From assembly GCF_037153975.1 (NCBI RefSeq), contig NZ_JBBAYJ010000003.1, forward strand, positions 62,001-126,000: a stretch of DNA of 64,000 nt, read 5' to 3'. Of the stretch, positions 17,107 to 25,834 are shown in pieces. Source of the stretch: Aquipuribacter sp. SD81 (GTDB lineage: Bacteria; Actinomycetota; Actinomycetes; Actinomycetales; JBBAYJ01). Below the pieces are notes generated by a model, which saw nothing but the letters and a program-made list of their open reading frames with translations, did not search any database and had not been told where the DNA came from. Position 1 is the first letter of the stretch. Each line of letters opens with the position of its first letter. The position numbers were made by a program, and so were the translations under genes.

Positions 17107-18504
17107 TCAGGACGCCTCCGACACCGACGACATGTGCAGGTCGGCGACGCGGAGGGCGGGCGCGGCGGCGCGCGGCAGCCAGTCGCCGAGCTCGCGGGGC
17201 AGGCACACCCCGGTGCCCCCGGCCCCGAGCACCCGCGAGAGGAGGGAGTGGGGGGAGTCGTTGAAGCGGAAGTTCGTCGTCGAGCCGACGACCTCGCCGC
17301 CCTCGACGACGTACACCCCGTCCCGGGTGAGGCCCGTCACGAGGAGCGTCTGCTCGTCGACGACGCGCACGTACCACAGGCACGTGACGAGCAGCCCCCG
17401 GTCGACGCCGGCCACGACGTCGGCGGTGGCGCCCGTCGCGCCGTCGACCTCGACGACGACGTTGTCCGCGAACGGCGTGTGCGCGAGGCCGGCCAGGCCC
17501 GCGGTGTGCCGGCTGGAGGGCAGCGCCGCGAGCAGGCCCGCGTCGAGGTAGCGCGTGCCGGGCACGGCGAGGCCGGTGTCGAAGACCGAGGTGAAGGCGT
17601 CGCTGCTCGTGGCCGACACGACGTCGGAGGTGCCGAGGACGGGGTGGTGCGGGTCGTCCCGGACCGTCAGGGGCACGTCGGTGAGCCGCTCGCCGACGCG
17701 CGTGCCGCCGCCGGGCCGCGAGAAGGCCGTGCGGCCCTCGGCCGCGCTGCGGGCGTCGCCGGACAGCAGCCAGTACGCGAGGAGGTCCGCGGCCGCCGAC
17801 GGCGACAGCACGGTCTCGTGCCGGCCGGGCAGCACCTCGACCCGGCGCGCCTGCCACTCGAGGCCCTGGGCCACCTCGGCGGCCAGCGCCCGCAGGTCCA
17901 CGTCGCGGCCGAGGTCCCGCGCGCCCGTGCCGGCCCACGCCGAGCGGGAGCGGGCGTGGCTCTTGCCGTTGAGCTCGACCGTGCCGTACGGCTCGACGGA
18001 GCGGTGCCGGGTGCCGGCGCTCGTCGCCGTCCACGTCGTCGTCACCGTGTGCTCGGCGAAGCCGAAGAGCTCCCGGCCCTCGCCGTCGGCCTCGGCGAAC
18101 AGCTCGCCGAGGACGGCCGCGGTTCCGGTGAGCGCCTCGGGCGGCACCGGCGTCGCCGGCTCCGCGAAGCCGCTGCCCGCCGGCCCGGGCACGAGCGCCG
18201 CGCCGTCCTCGGCCGGGCGGGCGCCGGCGGTCTCCGCGAGCGCGTCCGCGACGAGCCGCTCGACGTCGGCGGCGTCGGTGACGGCCCGGGTGAGGCTGCC
18301 GAGCGCCCGGCCGCCCGGGACGTCCCGGACGACCGCGACGGACAGGCTGCTCTCGGCGGTCGTGCCGCCCGTCGTCAGCTGGTTGGCGGCCCAGCGCAGG
18401 TTCGTGGAGCCCTCGTGCTCCACGACGGCGACGGCGTCGTCGCTGCCGAGGCGGCGGGCGGCGGCCAGGGCGACCTCGACGGCCTGCTCGGGGGTGAGGC
18501 TCAC
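17107..18504 (-). CDS. tldE: TldE/PmbA-family metalloprotease subunit
   Basis: This 465-aa member of the modulator-of-gyrase family is the partner of TldD in a heterodimeric protease that degrades or trims peptides. It lacks the HExxxH metal motif found in TldD, as expected for TldE, and shows the family C-terminal core RDGVYVVEGGEVVGSTTNFRFNDSP in part. The GTG 18504 start overlaps the tldD stop (GTGA), so equimolar synthesis is likely. Confidence 0.86.
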   Translation of the reverse strand: MSLTPEQAVEVALAAARRLGSDDAVAVVEHEGSTNLRWAANQLTTGGTTAESSLSVAVVRDVPGGRALGSLTRAVTDAADVERLVADALAETAGARPAEDGAALVPGPAGSGFAEPATPVPPEALTGTAAVLGELFAEADGEGRELFGFAEHTVTTTWTATSAGTRHRSVEPYGTVELNGKSHARSRSAWAGTGARDLGRDVDLRALAAEVAQGLEWQARRVEVLPGRHETVLSPSAAADLLAYWLLSGDARSAAEGRTAFSRPGGGTRVGERLTDVPLTVRDDPHHPVLGTSDVVSATSSDAFTSVFDTGLAVPGTRYLDAGLLAALPSSRHTAGLAGLAHTPFADNVVVEVDGATGATADVVAGVDRGLLVTCLWYVRVVDEQTLLVTGLTRDGVYVVEGGEVVGSTTNFRFNDSPHSLLSRVLGAGGTGVCLPRELGDWLPRAAAPALRVADLHMSSVSEAS

Positions 18505-19997
18505 GCGCCCTCCTCCTCGGTGTTGAGGACCGCGACGTCGGTGACGACCACCGCCGGGCAGCCGTGGCTGACGGGCGCGGCCTGGCCGGGCTGGCCCTTG
18601 CCGCAGTTGAGCGCACCCTGCAGCGACCAGGTGCCGGGGCCGCCGACCGCGGCCAGCCGCGCCCAGAACTCCGGCGTGCTCGCCTGGTAGGCGACGTCGC
18701 GGAGCATGCCGTCGAGGCGCCCGGAGCGGATCCGGTAGAACCGCTGGCCCGTGAACTGGAAGTTGTACCGCTGCATGTCGATCGACCACGACCGGTCGCC
18801 GACGACGAGCACGCCGTCCTCGACGCCCGCGACGAGGCCGTCGAGGTCCGCACCGGCCGGGTCGGCGGCCAGGCTCACGTTGGGCATGCGCTGCAGCGGG
18901 GCGTGCAGGGGCCCGTCGGCGTACGCGCAGCCGTTGGACGCGGTGCCGCGCTCGGCGGCCATGGCCCGGTCGAGCTGGTAGCCGACGTGCACCCCGTCAC
19001 GCACGACGTCCCAGCGCGTCGCGGGCACGCCCTCGTCGTCCCAGCCGAGGCTCGAGAGCCCGTGCGGCTCGGTGCGGTCGCCGGTCACGTTCATGAGGGG
19101 GCTGCCGTAGCGGCGCGAGCCGAGCCCGTCCGGGGTCGCGAAGGACGTCCCGGCGTACGCGGCCTCGTAGCCGAGGGCCCGGTCGAGCTCGGTCGCGTGC
19201 GCGACGGACTCGTGGATCGTCAGCCACAGCTGGGTGGGGTCGATGACGAGGTCGTAGCGCCCCGGGTCGACCGACGGGGCGGCGAGCTTCTCGGCCGCCA
19301 GCGGCGCGAGGGTGGCCGCCTCGGCCCCGCAGCCGGCGGGGTCCAGCGCGTGCTCCCAGCCGCGGGCCGCGGGCGGCACGAGGCTGCGCATGGTGTCGGC
19401 ACGGCCGTCGTCGGCGACGACGAGCGCCGTGAGCTCCGGCTGCAGCCGGACCCGCTGCTGCACGGTCCGGGTGCCGGCGAGGTCGGCGTACAGCTTCTGC
19501 TCCTTGACGCAGTGCAGCCACGCGTCGGCGTGGGTGCCCCCCGTCGCGAGGACCTCCCCGCACCAGGACAGCAGGAGCTCGGCCTGCTCGGCCGCCGGCA
19601 CCGCGAAGGGGTCGACGTCGTAGCCGGAGACCCACGTGCCCTGCTGGACGGGTGCGTCGGCGAGCTCGACGGGCCGGCGGACGAGGGGGCGCGCGACCCG
19701 CGCGCCCCGCAGCGCGAGGCGGGCCGCGTCCCGCGCGGCCGCGCCGGTGAGGTCCCCCGTGGCCGCGAAGCCCCACGCGCCGTCGAGCACGACCCGCACC
19801 GACACCCCCGCGCGGACGACGTCGGAGACGCCCTCGACGGCCCGGTCGCGGACCCGGACGACGCGGTCGCGGACCCGGTGCACCCGCACGGCGCCGTAGG
19901 AGGCGCCGGCCGCGCGGACCTCGTCGAGCGCCGCCCCCACGACGTCGTCGAGCGGGAGGGCGAGGAAGTCGGCGTCGACGCCGCGGCTGGCCGGCAC
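18501..19997 (-). CDS. tldD: TldD-family metalloprotease
   Basis: TldD (498 aa) is the catalytic subunit of the TldD/TldE protease. The zinc motif HESVAHATELD (HExxxH) is intact near residue 262, and the C-terminal block with NCGKGQP and SHGCPAVVV matches the family. GTG 19997 was chosen because a TAGCCT -10 ends 7 nt upstream. In enterobacteria the pair processes microcin B17 and degrades CcdA; no peptide substrate gene is apparent next to this pair. Confidence 0.88.
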   Translation of the reverse strand: MPASRGVDADFLALPLDDVVGAALDEVRAAGASYGAVRVHRVRDRVVRVRDRAVEGVSDVVRAGVSVRVVLDGAWGFAATGDLTGAAARDAARLALRGARVARPLVRRPVELADAPVQQGTWVSGYDVDPFAVPAAEQAELLLSWCGEVLATGGTHADAWLHCVKEQKLYADLAGTRTVQQRVRLQPELTALVVADDGRADTMRSLVPPAARGWEHALDPAGCGAEAATLAPLAAEKLAAPSVDPGRYDLVIDPTQLWLTIHESVAHATELDRALGYEAAYAGTSFATPDGLGSRRYGSPLMNVTGDRTEPHGLSSLGWDDEGVPATRWDVVRDGVHVGYQLDRAMAAERGTASNGCAYADGPLHAPLQRMPNVSLAADPAGADLDGLVAGVEDGVLVVGDRSWSIDMQRYNFQFTGQRFYRIRSGRLDGMLRDVAYQASTPEFWARLAAVGGPGTWSLQGALNCGKGQPGQAAPVSHGCPAVVVTDVAVLNTEEEGA

Positions 19998-20004
19998 GGG
20001 GGCG

Positions 20005-20010
20005 AGGCTA
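20005..20010 (-). promoter_or_regulatory. -10 element of tldD-tldE (leaderless)
   Basis: TAGCCT on the minus strand ends 7 nt before GTG 19997. Confidence 0.55.
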
Positions 20011-20020
20011 GGGGACGCGG

Positions 20021-21013
20021 TCAGGGGACCAGGACGACCTTCCCCGTCGTGCGTCGCGCCCGCATGTCCGCGTGCGCCTGCGCGGCCTCCGCCAGGGGGT
20101 AGGAGCCGCCGACGACGGCCCGCAGCAGGCCGGCCGACGTCATCGACAGCAGCTCCTCCATGATCGGGGCGAGCCCGCCGCGGGCCAGCGCCGCCTGCAG
20201 CCAGAACCCGCCGACCGTCCGCGAGCTCGCCATGAGGTCGACGGGGGCGACGCTGCGACCGGCGCGGCGCGAGGCGAGGCCGAACACGACGAGGCGCCCG
20301 AGCGGGGCGAGGGCGAGGTACGAGCCGTTGAACACGTCGCCGCCGGTCATCTCCAGGACGACGTCGACGCCCCGGCCGTCGTTGGCGGAGAGGAGGAGGT
20401 CGCGGACCGCGCCGGCGCCGCCCGCCGCGGCGGCGCTGACGTCGACGACGACGTCCGCGCCGAGCTCGTGGGCGAGCTCGCGCTTCGCGACCGTGGACGC
20501 GGAGGCGATCACGCGGCCGGCCTGCCACTGCCGGGCGAGCTGGACCGCGACCGTGCCGACGCCGCCGGCGGCGGAGTGCACGACGACGCTCTCGCCGGGG
20601 GCCATGCGGGTGCTCGTGCGCAGCAGGTGCCACGCGGTCACGCCCTGCAGGACGAGCGCGCAGGCGTCGGCGGCCGGCAGCGCCTCGTCGATGACGACGC
20701 TCGTGGCCTGGGGGACCACGGCGACCTCGGCGTAGCCGCCGTGGGGCACGAGCCCGACGACGCGGCGGCCGACGAGCGCGGCGTCGGCGCCCTCGCCTAC
20801 CTCCCGCACGCGGCCGACCACCTCGGCACCCGGGACGAGCGGCAGCTGCTGCGGGGCGAGGTACGTGTTCTCCGTCGCGTGCGTGTCGGCGTAGTTGACG
20901 CCGCACACCTCGACGTCGACGAGCAGCTCGCCCGCCGCCGGGCGGGGGACGGGGACCTCGTCGAGGACGAGGACCTCGGGGCCGCCGAAGGACCTGACGA
21001 CGACCGCGCGCAC
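20021..21013 (-). CDS. Zinc-less MDR-type NADPH:quinone oxidoreductase
   Basis: This 330-aa medium-chain dehydrogenase/reductase resembles quinone oxidoreductases. It has the MDR core GVNYADTHATENTYL, PLVPGAEVVGRV and the cofactor motif SAAGGVGTVAVQLARQ, and no structural-zinc Cys cluster. It would reduce quinones or activated alkenes with NADPH. GTG 21013 lies 7 nt after TAGGGT. It is monocistronic, and its stop is 23 bp from the tldD start. Confidence 0.85.
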   Translation of the reverse strand: MRAVVVRSFGGPEVLVLDEVPVPRPAAGELLVDVEVCGVNYADTHATENTYLAPQQLPLVPGAEVVGRVREVGEGADAALVGRRVVGLVPHGGYAEVAVVPQATSVVIDEALPAADACALVLQGVTAWHLLRTSTRMAPGESVVVHSAAGGVGTVAVQLARQWQAGRVIASASTVAKRELAHELGADVVVDVSAAAAGGAGAVRDLLLSANDGRGVDVVLEMTGGDVFNGSYLALAPLGRLVVFGLASRRAGRSVAPVDLMASSRTVGGFWLQAALARGGLAPIMEELLSMTSAGLLRAVVGGSYPLAEAAQAHADMRARRTTGKVVLVP

Positions 21014-21020
21014 GGCGGTG

Positions 21021-21026
21021 ACCCTA
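21021..21026 (-). promoter_or_regulatory. -10 element of quinone oxidoreductase gene (leaderless)
   Basis: TAGGGT on the minus strand ends 7 nt before GTG 21013. Confidence 0.6.
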
Positions 21027-21119
21027 CCGACGCCCCACCCGGCGGCCGACGCGGGCGGTCCGTCCGGTGGACGCCGTGGGCGCAGGGCGAGCGGGCGTGA
21101 CGGCGGGTGAGCGGCCGGC

Positions 21120-21617
21120 TCAGCCGAGACCGCGGGCGTAGGAGGCCTGGCCGAGGTGCTGCAGGTCGTCCTCGACGACGCTCACGAGCCGTGCGCCGAG
21201 GGTCACCGGCGGGTCCCACGCGTCGTCGACGACGTCGTCCAGTCGGTCGGGACCGAGGCCCCGCAGCACCTCGGTCGTGCGGTCGCACACGGCCTCGAGG
21301 TAGCCGGCGAGGTCCTCGCCGCTCACGCCGCGCACCGCCGCGACCTGCTCGGGGGCGTGGCCGTAGCCGGTGTCGGCGTCCTCGAGCGCGAGCCCGAAGC
21401 GGCGCGCCCAGCCGCCGGCCAGCCACACCTGCTGCCCGCCCGTCGCGTCCGCCACGTGGTCGTCCTGCACGCGCGCCGCGTGCCACACGAGCCAGACGAC
21501 GGGGTTCCCGCCGCCGGGACGGCGCGTGAGCGCCGCCTCGTCCAGGCCGTCCACCACCGGGCGGGCGAGACCACGCACCCGACCGACCGCCTCCACCAGC
21601 ACCTCGACACCGTCCAC
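21120..21617 (-). CDS. DUF664/DinB-family protein (mycothiol-dependent type)
   Basis: This protein of about 165 aa has the DinB four-helix fold as seen in actinobacterial DUF664 proteins, with NPVVWLVWHAARVQDDHV and a C-terminal DDLQHLGQASYARGL. The His residues (HAARVQDDH and QH) would bind a metal, and family members have been linked to mycothiol-S-transferase activity. GTG 21617 is chosen to fit the family N-terminus; an ATG at 21665 is possible. It is divergent from fabG. The substrate is unknown. Confidence 0.78.
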   Translation of the reverse strand: MDGVEVLVEAVGRVRGLARPVVDGLDEAALTRRPGGGNPVVWLVWHAARVQDDHVADATGGQQVWLAGGWARRFGLALEDADTGYGHAPEQVAAVRGVSGEDLAGYLEAVCDRTTEVLRGLGPDRLDDVVDDAWDPPVTLGARLVSVVEDDLQHLGQASYARGLG

Positions 21618-21669
21618 GGGTGCCAGCCTCGCGCACCGCGGCGGCGGGTGCGCGTCCCGGCGCATCGGC

Positions 21670-21675
21670 TAGGTT
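21670..21675 (+). promoter_or_regulatory. -10 element of fabG-fabI operon (leaderless)
   Basis: TAGGTT ends 7 nt before the ATG of fabG. Confidence 0.6.
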
Positions 21676-21682
21676 CGCCCCC

Positions 21683-22402
21683 ATGCCCGACGCGCACGTC
21701 CTCGTGACCGGAGGCAACCGCGGCATCGGCCTCGGCATCGCCCGCCGGCTGCTGGTCGACGGGTTCGCCGTGACCGCGACCTCGCGCAGCGGCACGCTGC
21801 CGGACGACGCCCCCGAGGGCCTCCGGGTCGTGGCGTGCGACGTGACGGACGCGGCCTCCGTCGACGCCGCGGTCACCGCCGCCGAGCAGGAGCAGGGCCC
21901 CGTCACCCGGGTGGTGGCCAACGCCGGCGTCACCGCCGACCAGCTGCTCCTGCGGATGAGCGAGGAGGAGTTCTCCGGCGTCCTCGACACGAACCTCGGT
22001 GGCGCGTGGCGGGTCCTCAAGCGCACGAGCAAGTCCATGATCCGCGCCCGCACGGGCCGGGTCGTGCTCGTCGGCTCGGTCGTGGGGCTCTACGGCTCGC
22101 CCGGGCAGACGAACTACGCCGCGAGCAAGGCGGGCCTCGTCGGGCTCGCCCGGTCGGTGACGCGCGAGCTCGGCGGCCGCGGCATCACGTGCAACGTCGT
22201 GGCGCCCGGCTTCGTCGACACCGACATGACGGCCGCGCTGGACGAGGGGCGCCGGGACGCCTACCTCGCCGCGATCCCGGCCGGGCGGTTCGGGGCCGTC
22301 GACGACGTCGCCGCCGCCGTGTCCTTCCTGCTGCACGACGCGGCGGGGTACATCAGCGGCGCCGTCGTCCCCGTCGACGGCGGCCTCGGCATGGGCCACT
22401 GA
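21683..22402 (+). CDS. fabG: 3-oxoacyl-ACP reductase FabG (MabA-like)
   Basis: FabG reduces 3-oxoacyl-ACP with NADPH in type II fatty acid synthesis. This 239-aa copy has the cofactor motif TGGNRGIGLGIA and an intact Ser132-Tyr145-Lys149 triad (GSVVGLYGSPGQTNYAASK). It is followed by fabI after 24 bp, the same order as mabA-inhA in mycobacteria. ATG 21683 gives the family's standard length and lies 7 nt after TAGGTT. Confidence 0.93.
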   Translation: MPDAHVLVTGGNRGIGLGIARRLLVDGFAVTATSRSGTLPDDAPEGLRVVACDVTDAASVDAAVTAAEQEQGPVTRVVANAGVTADQLLLRMSEEEFSGVLDTNLGGAWRVLKRTSKSMIRARTGRVVLVGSVVGLYGSPGQTNYAASKAGLVGLARSVTRELGGRGITCNVVAPGFVDTDMTAALDEGRRDAYLAAIPAGRFGAVDDVAAAVSFLLHDAAGYISGAVVPVDGGLGMGH

Positions 22403-22426
22403 GCCCCGAGCCCCCTGGAGGAACCC

Positions 22427-23197
22427 ATGGCCCTGCTCTCCGGCAAGCGCCTGCTCGTCACCGGCGTGCTCAAGGACAGCTCGATCGCCTTCCACGTCGC
22501 GCGGCTCGCGCAGCAGGAGGGCGCGACGGTCGTGCTGTCGTCCTTCGGGCGCACCATGAAGATCACGCAGGCGATCGCGCGTCGCCTGCCGGAGACCGCA
22601 CCGGTCGTCGAGCTCGACGTCACCGACACCTCCCACCTCGAGGCGCTGCCCGGCCTGCTGCGCGAGCAGCTCGGGGAGGACGCGGCGCTCGACGGCCTCG
22701 TGCACTCCATCGGCTTCGCCCCGCAGGGCGCCTTCGACTTCCTCGCCGCGCCGTGGGAGGACGTCGCGACCGCGCTGCACGTGTCGGCGTACTCGCTGAA
22801 GTCGCTGTCGGTCGCGTGCCGCGAGCTGCTGCACCCGGGCTCCTCGGTCGTCGGGCTCACGTTCGACGCCTCCTTCGCGTGGCCGGTGTACGACTGGATG
22901 GGCGTGGCCAAGGCCGCCTTCGAGTCCACGGCGCGCTACCTCGCCCGTGACCTCGGCCCCGAGGGCGTGCGGGTCAACCTCGTCTCCGCGGGACCGGTCC
23001 GCACGACGGCGGCCGGGTCCATCCCCGGCTTCTCGCAGTTCGAGGACACGTGGGAGCAGCGCGCCCCGCTCGGCTGGGACGTCGGCGACCCCGAGCCGAC
23101 GGCCCGCGCGGTGTGCGCGCTGCTGTCGGACTGGTTCCCCGCCACGACGGGCGAGATCGTCCACGTCGACGGCGGCGTCCACGCGATGGGCGCCTGA
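22427..23197 (+). CDS. fabI: Enoyl-ACP reductase FabI (InhA-like)
   Basis: FabI (256 aa) performs the NADH-dependent last step of each fatty acid elongation cycle. The FabI-type active site is present: Tyr155 and Lys162 in YDWMGVAK (Y-x6-K), with DASFAWPVYDW matching the InhA segment. The nucleotide-binding start LLVTGVLKDSSIAFHVAR is also typical. A GGAGGAA SD precedes the ATG. This is the target class of isoniazid and triclosan. Confidence 0.94.
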   Translation: MALLSGKRLLVTGVLKDSSIAFHVARLAQQEGATVVLSSFGRTMKITQAIARRLPETAPVVELDVTDTSHLEALPGLLREQLGEDAALDGLVHSIGFAPQGAFDFLAAPWEDVATALHVSAYSLKSLSVACRELLHPGSSVVGLTFDASFAWPVYDWMGVAKAAFESTARYLARDLGPEGVRVNLVSAGPVRTTAAGSIPGFSQFEDTWEQRAPLGWDVGDPEPTARAVCALLSDWFPATTGEIVHVDGGVHAMGA

Positions 23198-23198
23198 G

Positions 23199-23759
23199 GT
23201 GACGGCCGCCACCGCCCCCGGGGAGTCGCAGACGACCCGACGCGGCTCGCGCCGCCTGCTCGTCGTGCGCCACGCGAAGGCCGGCTACCCCGAGGGGGTC
23301 ACGGACCACGACAGGCCGCTCACCGAGCGCGGCGAGCGCGACGCGGCCGCCGTCGGCCGCTGGATGGCGACCGAGCGGTTCGTGCCCGACGTCGTCCTCG
23401 TCTCCGACGCGGTCCGCGCCCACCGCACGTGGGAGCTCGCGGCGCCCGAGCTCGGCGGGGCCCAGCCCGAGGTCCACGTGGACCGGCGGCTGTACAACGC
23501 CGACGCCGACACCGTGCTGGAGCTCGTCCGCACGCACGGCGGCGACGCGCACACCGTCGCCGTGGTCGGCCACGAGCCGGGGCTGTCGACGCTCGCGCGC
23601 GAGCTCGCCGACCCCGAGACGTCCGACCCGCAGGAGATCGCCGGGCTCAGCGACCGGTTCCCGACGGCCGGTGTCGTCGTGCTGCGGACGCGGGCGGCGT
23701 GGGTCGACACCCCGCTGGGCGGGCTCGTGCTCGCCCGGGTGGTCGTGCCCCGGAACTGA
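23199..23759 (+). CDS. SixA-type phosphohistidine phosphatase
   Basis: This 186-aa histidine phosphatase has the catalytic RHAKAG motif (residues 24-29) and the second His in VGHEPGLS. The RHxK form and small size match SixA, which removes phosphate from phosphohistidine in signalling proteins. It starts at GTG 23199, two bases after the fabI stop, so it is cotranscribed with fabG-fabI. Its TGA stop and the stop of the convergent serB lie in the two arms of a 6-bp inverted repeat. Confidence 0.85.
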   Translation: MTAATAPGESQTTRRGSRRLLVVRHAKAGYPEGVTDHDRPLTERGERDAAAVGRWMATERFVPDVVLVSDAVRAHRTWELAAPELGGAQPEVHVDRRLYNADADTVLELVRTHGGDAHTVAVVGHEPGLSTLARELADPETSDPQEIAGLSDRFPTAGVVVLRTRAAWVDTPLGGLVLARVVVPRN

Positions 23760-23777
23760 CGGGGACGCGAGCCGTCA
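23757..23777. other. Inverted repeat containing both convergent stop codons
   Basis: TGACGG (23757-23762) and CCGTCA (23772-23777) form a 6-bp stem with a 9-nt loop. The left arm begins with the sixA-like gene's TGA and the right arm ends with the complement of the serB TGA. It is too weak to be called a firm terminator. Confidence 0.35.
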
Positions 23778-24962
23778 CGCGCGCGTCGCGTCGGCGATCT
23801 CCTCGGCGTCCAGGCCCAGCAGGAACAGCACCGCGTCGAGGTACGGCCCGGTGAGCGCGGCGTCGGCCTGCTCGCGCACGAGCGGCTTGGCGTTGAAGGC
23901 GACCCCGAGCCCGGCGGCGGCGAGCATGTCGAGGTCGTTGGCGCCGTCGCCGATGGCGACGGTCCGCTCCAGGGGCAGTCCCTCCTCGCGCGCGAACGCC
24001 CGCAGCGCCTCGGCCTTGCCCGCGCGGTCGACGACGCCGCCGAGCACGCGGCCGGTGAGGCGCCCGTCGGCGACCTCGAGGCGGTTCGCGCGGACCCGGC
24101 GGATGCCGAGCGAGCGGGCGAGGGGGCTCACGACCTCCATGAAGCCGCCCGAGACGAGCGCGACGGTGAAGCCGAGCTCGTGCAGCGTCGCCACGAGGGT
24201 GCGCGCGCCGGGGGTCAGCCGCAGCGCCCGGCGCACCTCGTCGAACACCGACACCGGCAGTCCGGCGAGCGCGGCGACCCGCTCGTGCAGCGACGCGGCG
24301 AAGTCGAGCTCCCCCCGCATCGCCCGCTCGGTGACGGCCGCGACCTCCGCCTCGCGCCCCGCGTGGGCCGCGAGCAGCTCGATGACCTCGTCCTGCACGA
24401 GGGTGGAGTCGACGTCCATCACCACGAGACGGCGGCCGTGGCGCACGAGCCCGGCGGGGGAGACGGCGACGTCGACGGCCCGCTCGGCGGCGGTACGGGC
24501 CAGCGCCGCGCGCAGCGCGGGGGCGTCGTCGACGCCGGAGACGTCGAGCTCCAGCGCGGTGACGGGCTGCGAGGCGAGCCGGCGCAGCCGGTCGACGTTG
24601 GCGCCCGCCTCGGCGAGGACCCCCGAGACGGCGGCGACGGCCTCGGGCAGCAGCGGGTGGCCGAGCATCGTGACGTGCAGGTGCCCGCCACGACGCTCCG
24701 CGGTGTCGCCGCGGCCGGGACTGGTCGCGCAGTCCAGGCCCAGGTCGGCGGCCGTGGCGGTGACGGCGTCCTGCAGCGGCTCGAGCGCGGCCTCCGACGG
24801 CACACCGAGCAGGACGCCGAGGGTGAGGCGCCCGCGCAGCACGACCTGCTCCACGTCGACGACCTCCACGCCGGGGCGGGCGGCGGCGCGCAGGAGCGCG
24901 GCGGTGAGGCCGGGTCGGTCCTCGCCGGTGACCGTGACGAGCAGGGTGGTGGGCGCGCTCAC
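23775..24962 (-). CDS. serB: Phosphoserine phosphatase SerB with N-terminal ACT domains
   Basis: SerB (395 aa) hydrolyses phosphoserine in the last step of serine synthesis. Residues 1 to about 170 form two ACT-like regulatory domains (LLVTVTGEDRPGLTAALL, then a second near HLHVTMLGHPLLPEA). The HAD phosphatase domain follows, with catalytic DVDSTLVQDE near 183 and VAIGDGANDLDML. GTG 24962 overlaps the LLM gene stop (GTGA), so it is the third gene of the glgC operon. Confidence 0.93.
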   Translation of the reverse strand: MSAPTTLLVTVTGEDRPGLTAALLRAAARPGVEVVDVEQVVLRGRLTLGVLLGVPSEAALEPLQDAVTATAADLGLDCATSPGRGDTAERRGGHLHVTMLGHPLLPEAVAAVSGVLAEAGANVDRLRRLASQPVTALELDVSGVDDAPALRAALARTAAERAVDVAVSPAGLVRHGRRLVVMDVDSTLVQDEVIELLAAHAGREAEVAAVTERAMRGELDFAASLHERVAALAGLPVSVFDEVRRALRLTPGARTLVATLHELGFTVALVSGGFMEVVSPLARSLGIRRVRANRLEVADGRLTGRVLGGVVDRAGKAEALRAFAREEGLPLERTVAIGDGANDLDMLAAAGLGVAFNAKPLVREQADAALTGPYLDAVLFLLGLDAEEIADATRA

Positions 24963-25834
24963 CCGGCGGAGGCGGTGGCGCCGGGCGTGCCGTGCGCGTC
25001 GTTCATGCGGTCGCGCCACGCGACCCAGCGCTCGACGAGCGTGAGGTCGAAGTCGGGACCGTCGGTGCCGATGGTGAACAGCCGGGTGCCGAGCGCGTGC
25101 AGCCGGTCGCCCACGTCCTCGGGCGCGGCCTCGACCCCGGCCGAGCGCTCGATGGCGCTCGGCTCGCGCTCCTCCGCCGCGCACCACTCGTCGAGCACCC
25201 GGTGCTTGCGGTCGAGCACGTCGGCGTCGCCGAAGCCGTGCCAGATGTCGGCGTGCCGGGCGGTCAGGCGCAGCGTCTTGCGCTCGCCGCCGCCGCCGAC
25301 CATGACGGGGATGCGCCGCGTCGGCTCCGGGTTCAGCACCGACCAGCGCGCCTCGATGCGGGGGAGGGCGTCGGCGAGGTCGGCGAGGCGGGTGCCGGGC
25401 GTGCCGAAGCGGTAGCCGTACTCGTCGTAGTCGCGCTCGAACCAGCCGGCCCCGATGCCGAGCAGCAGCCGGCCGCCGCTGATGTGGTCGACGGTGCGGG
25501 CCATGTCGGCGAGCAGGTCGGGGTTGCGGTAGCCGACGCACGTGACCAGCGCGCCGATCTCGACGCGCTCGGTCTGCTCCGCCCACGCGCCGAGCATCGT
25601 CCAGCACTCGAAGTGGGCGCCGTCGGCGTCGCCGTACAGCGGGAAGAAGTGGTCCCAGTTGAAGACGACGTCCACGCCGGCGGCCTCGGCCCGGTCGACC
25701 GCGCGGCGGATCGCGTCGTACGTCGCGTGCTGCGGCTGCAGCTGCACGCCGATCCGGACCGGACGACCCTCCGCGACGGCCGTCCCGTCGTAGGCGGCCG
25801 CCGCCGTGCCGGACGTGCCGGAGTCCTCGCTCAT
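24959..25834 (-). CDS. LLM-class oxidoreductase, probably F420-dependent
   Basis: This 291-aa bacterial luciferase-like TIM-barrel protein has the core [31 protein letters not shown] and the flavin/F420-phosphate region [16 protein letters not shown], plus [15 protein letters not shown]. It is sandwiched between glgC (ATGA overlap) and serB (GTGA overlap). The substrate is unknown, and the metabolic link to glycogen or serine is not evident. Confidence 0.85.
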   Translation of the reverse strand: MSEDSGTSGTAAAAYDGTAVAEGRPVRIGVQLQPQHATYDAIRRAVDRAEAAGVDVVFNWDHFFPLYGDADGAHFECWTMLGAWAEQTERVEIGALVTCVGYRNPDLLADMARTVDHISGGRLLLGIGAGWFERDYDEYGYRFGTPGTRLADLADALPRIEARWSVLNPEPTRRIPVMVGGGGERKTLRLTARHADIWHGFGDADVLDRKHRVLDEWCAAEEREPSAIERSAGVEAAPEDVGDRLHALGTRLFTIGTDGPDFDLTLVERWVAWRDRMNDAHGTPGATASAG

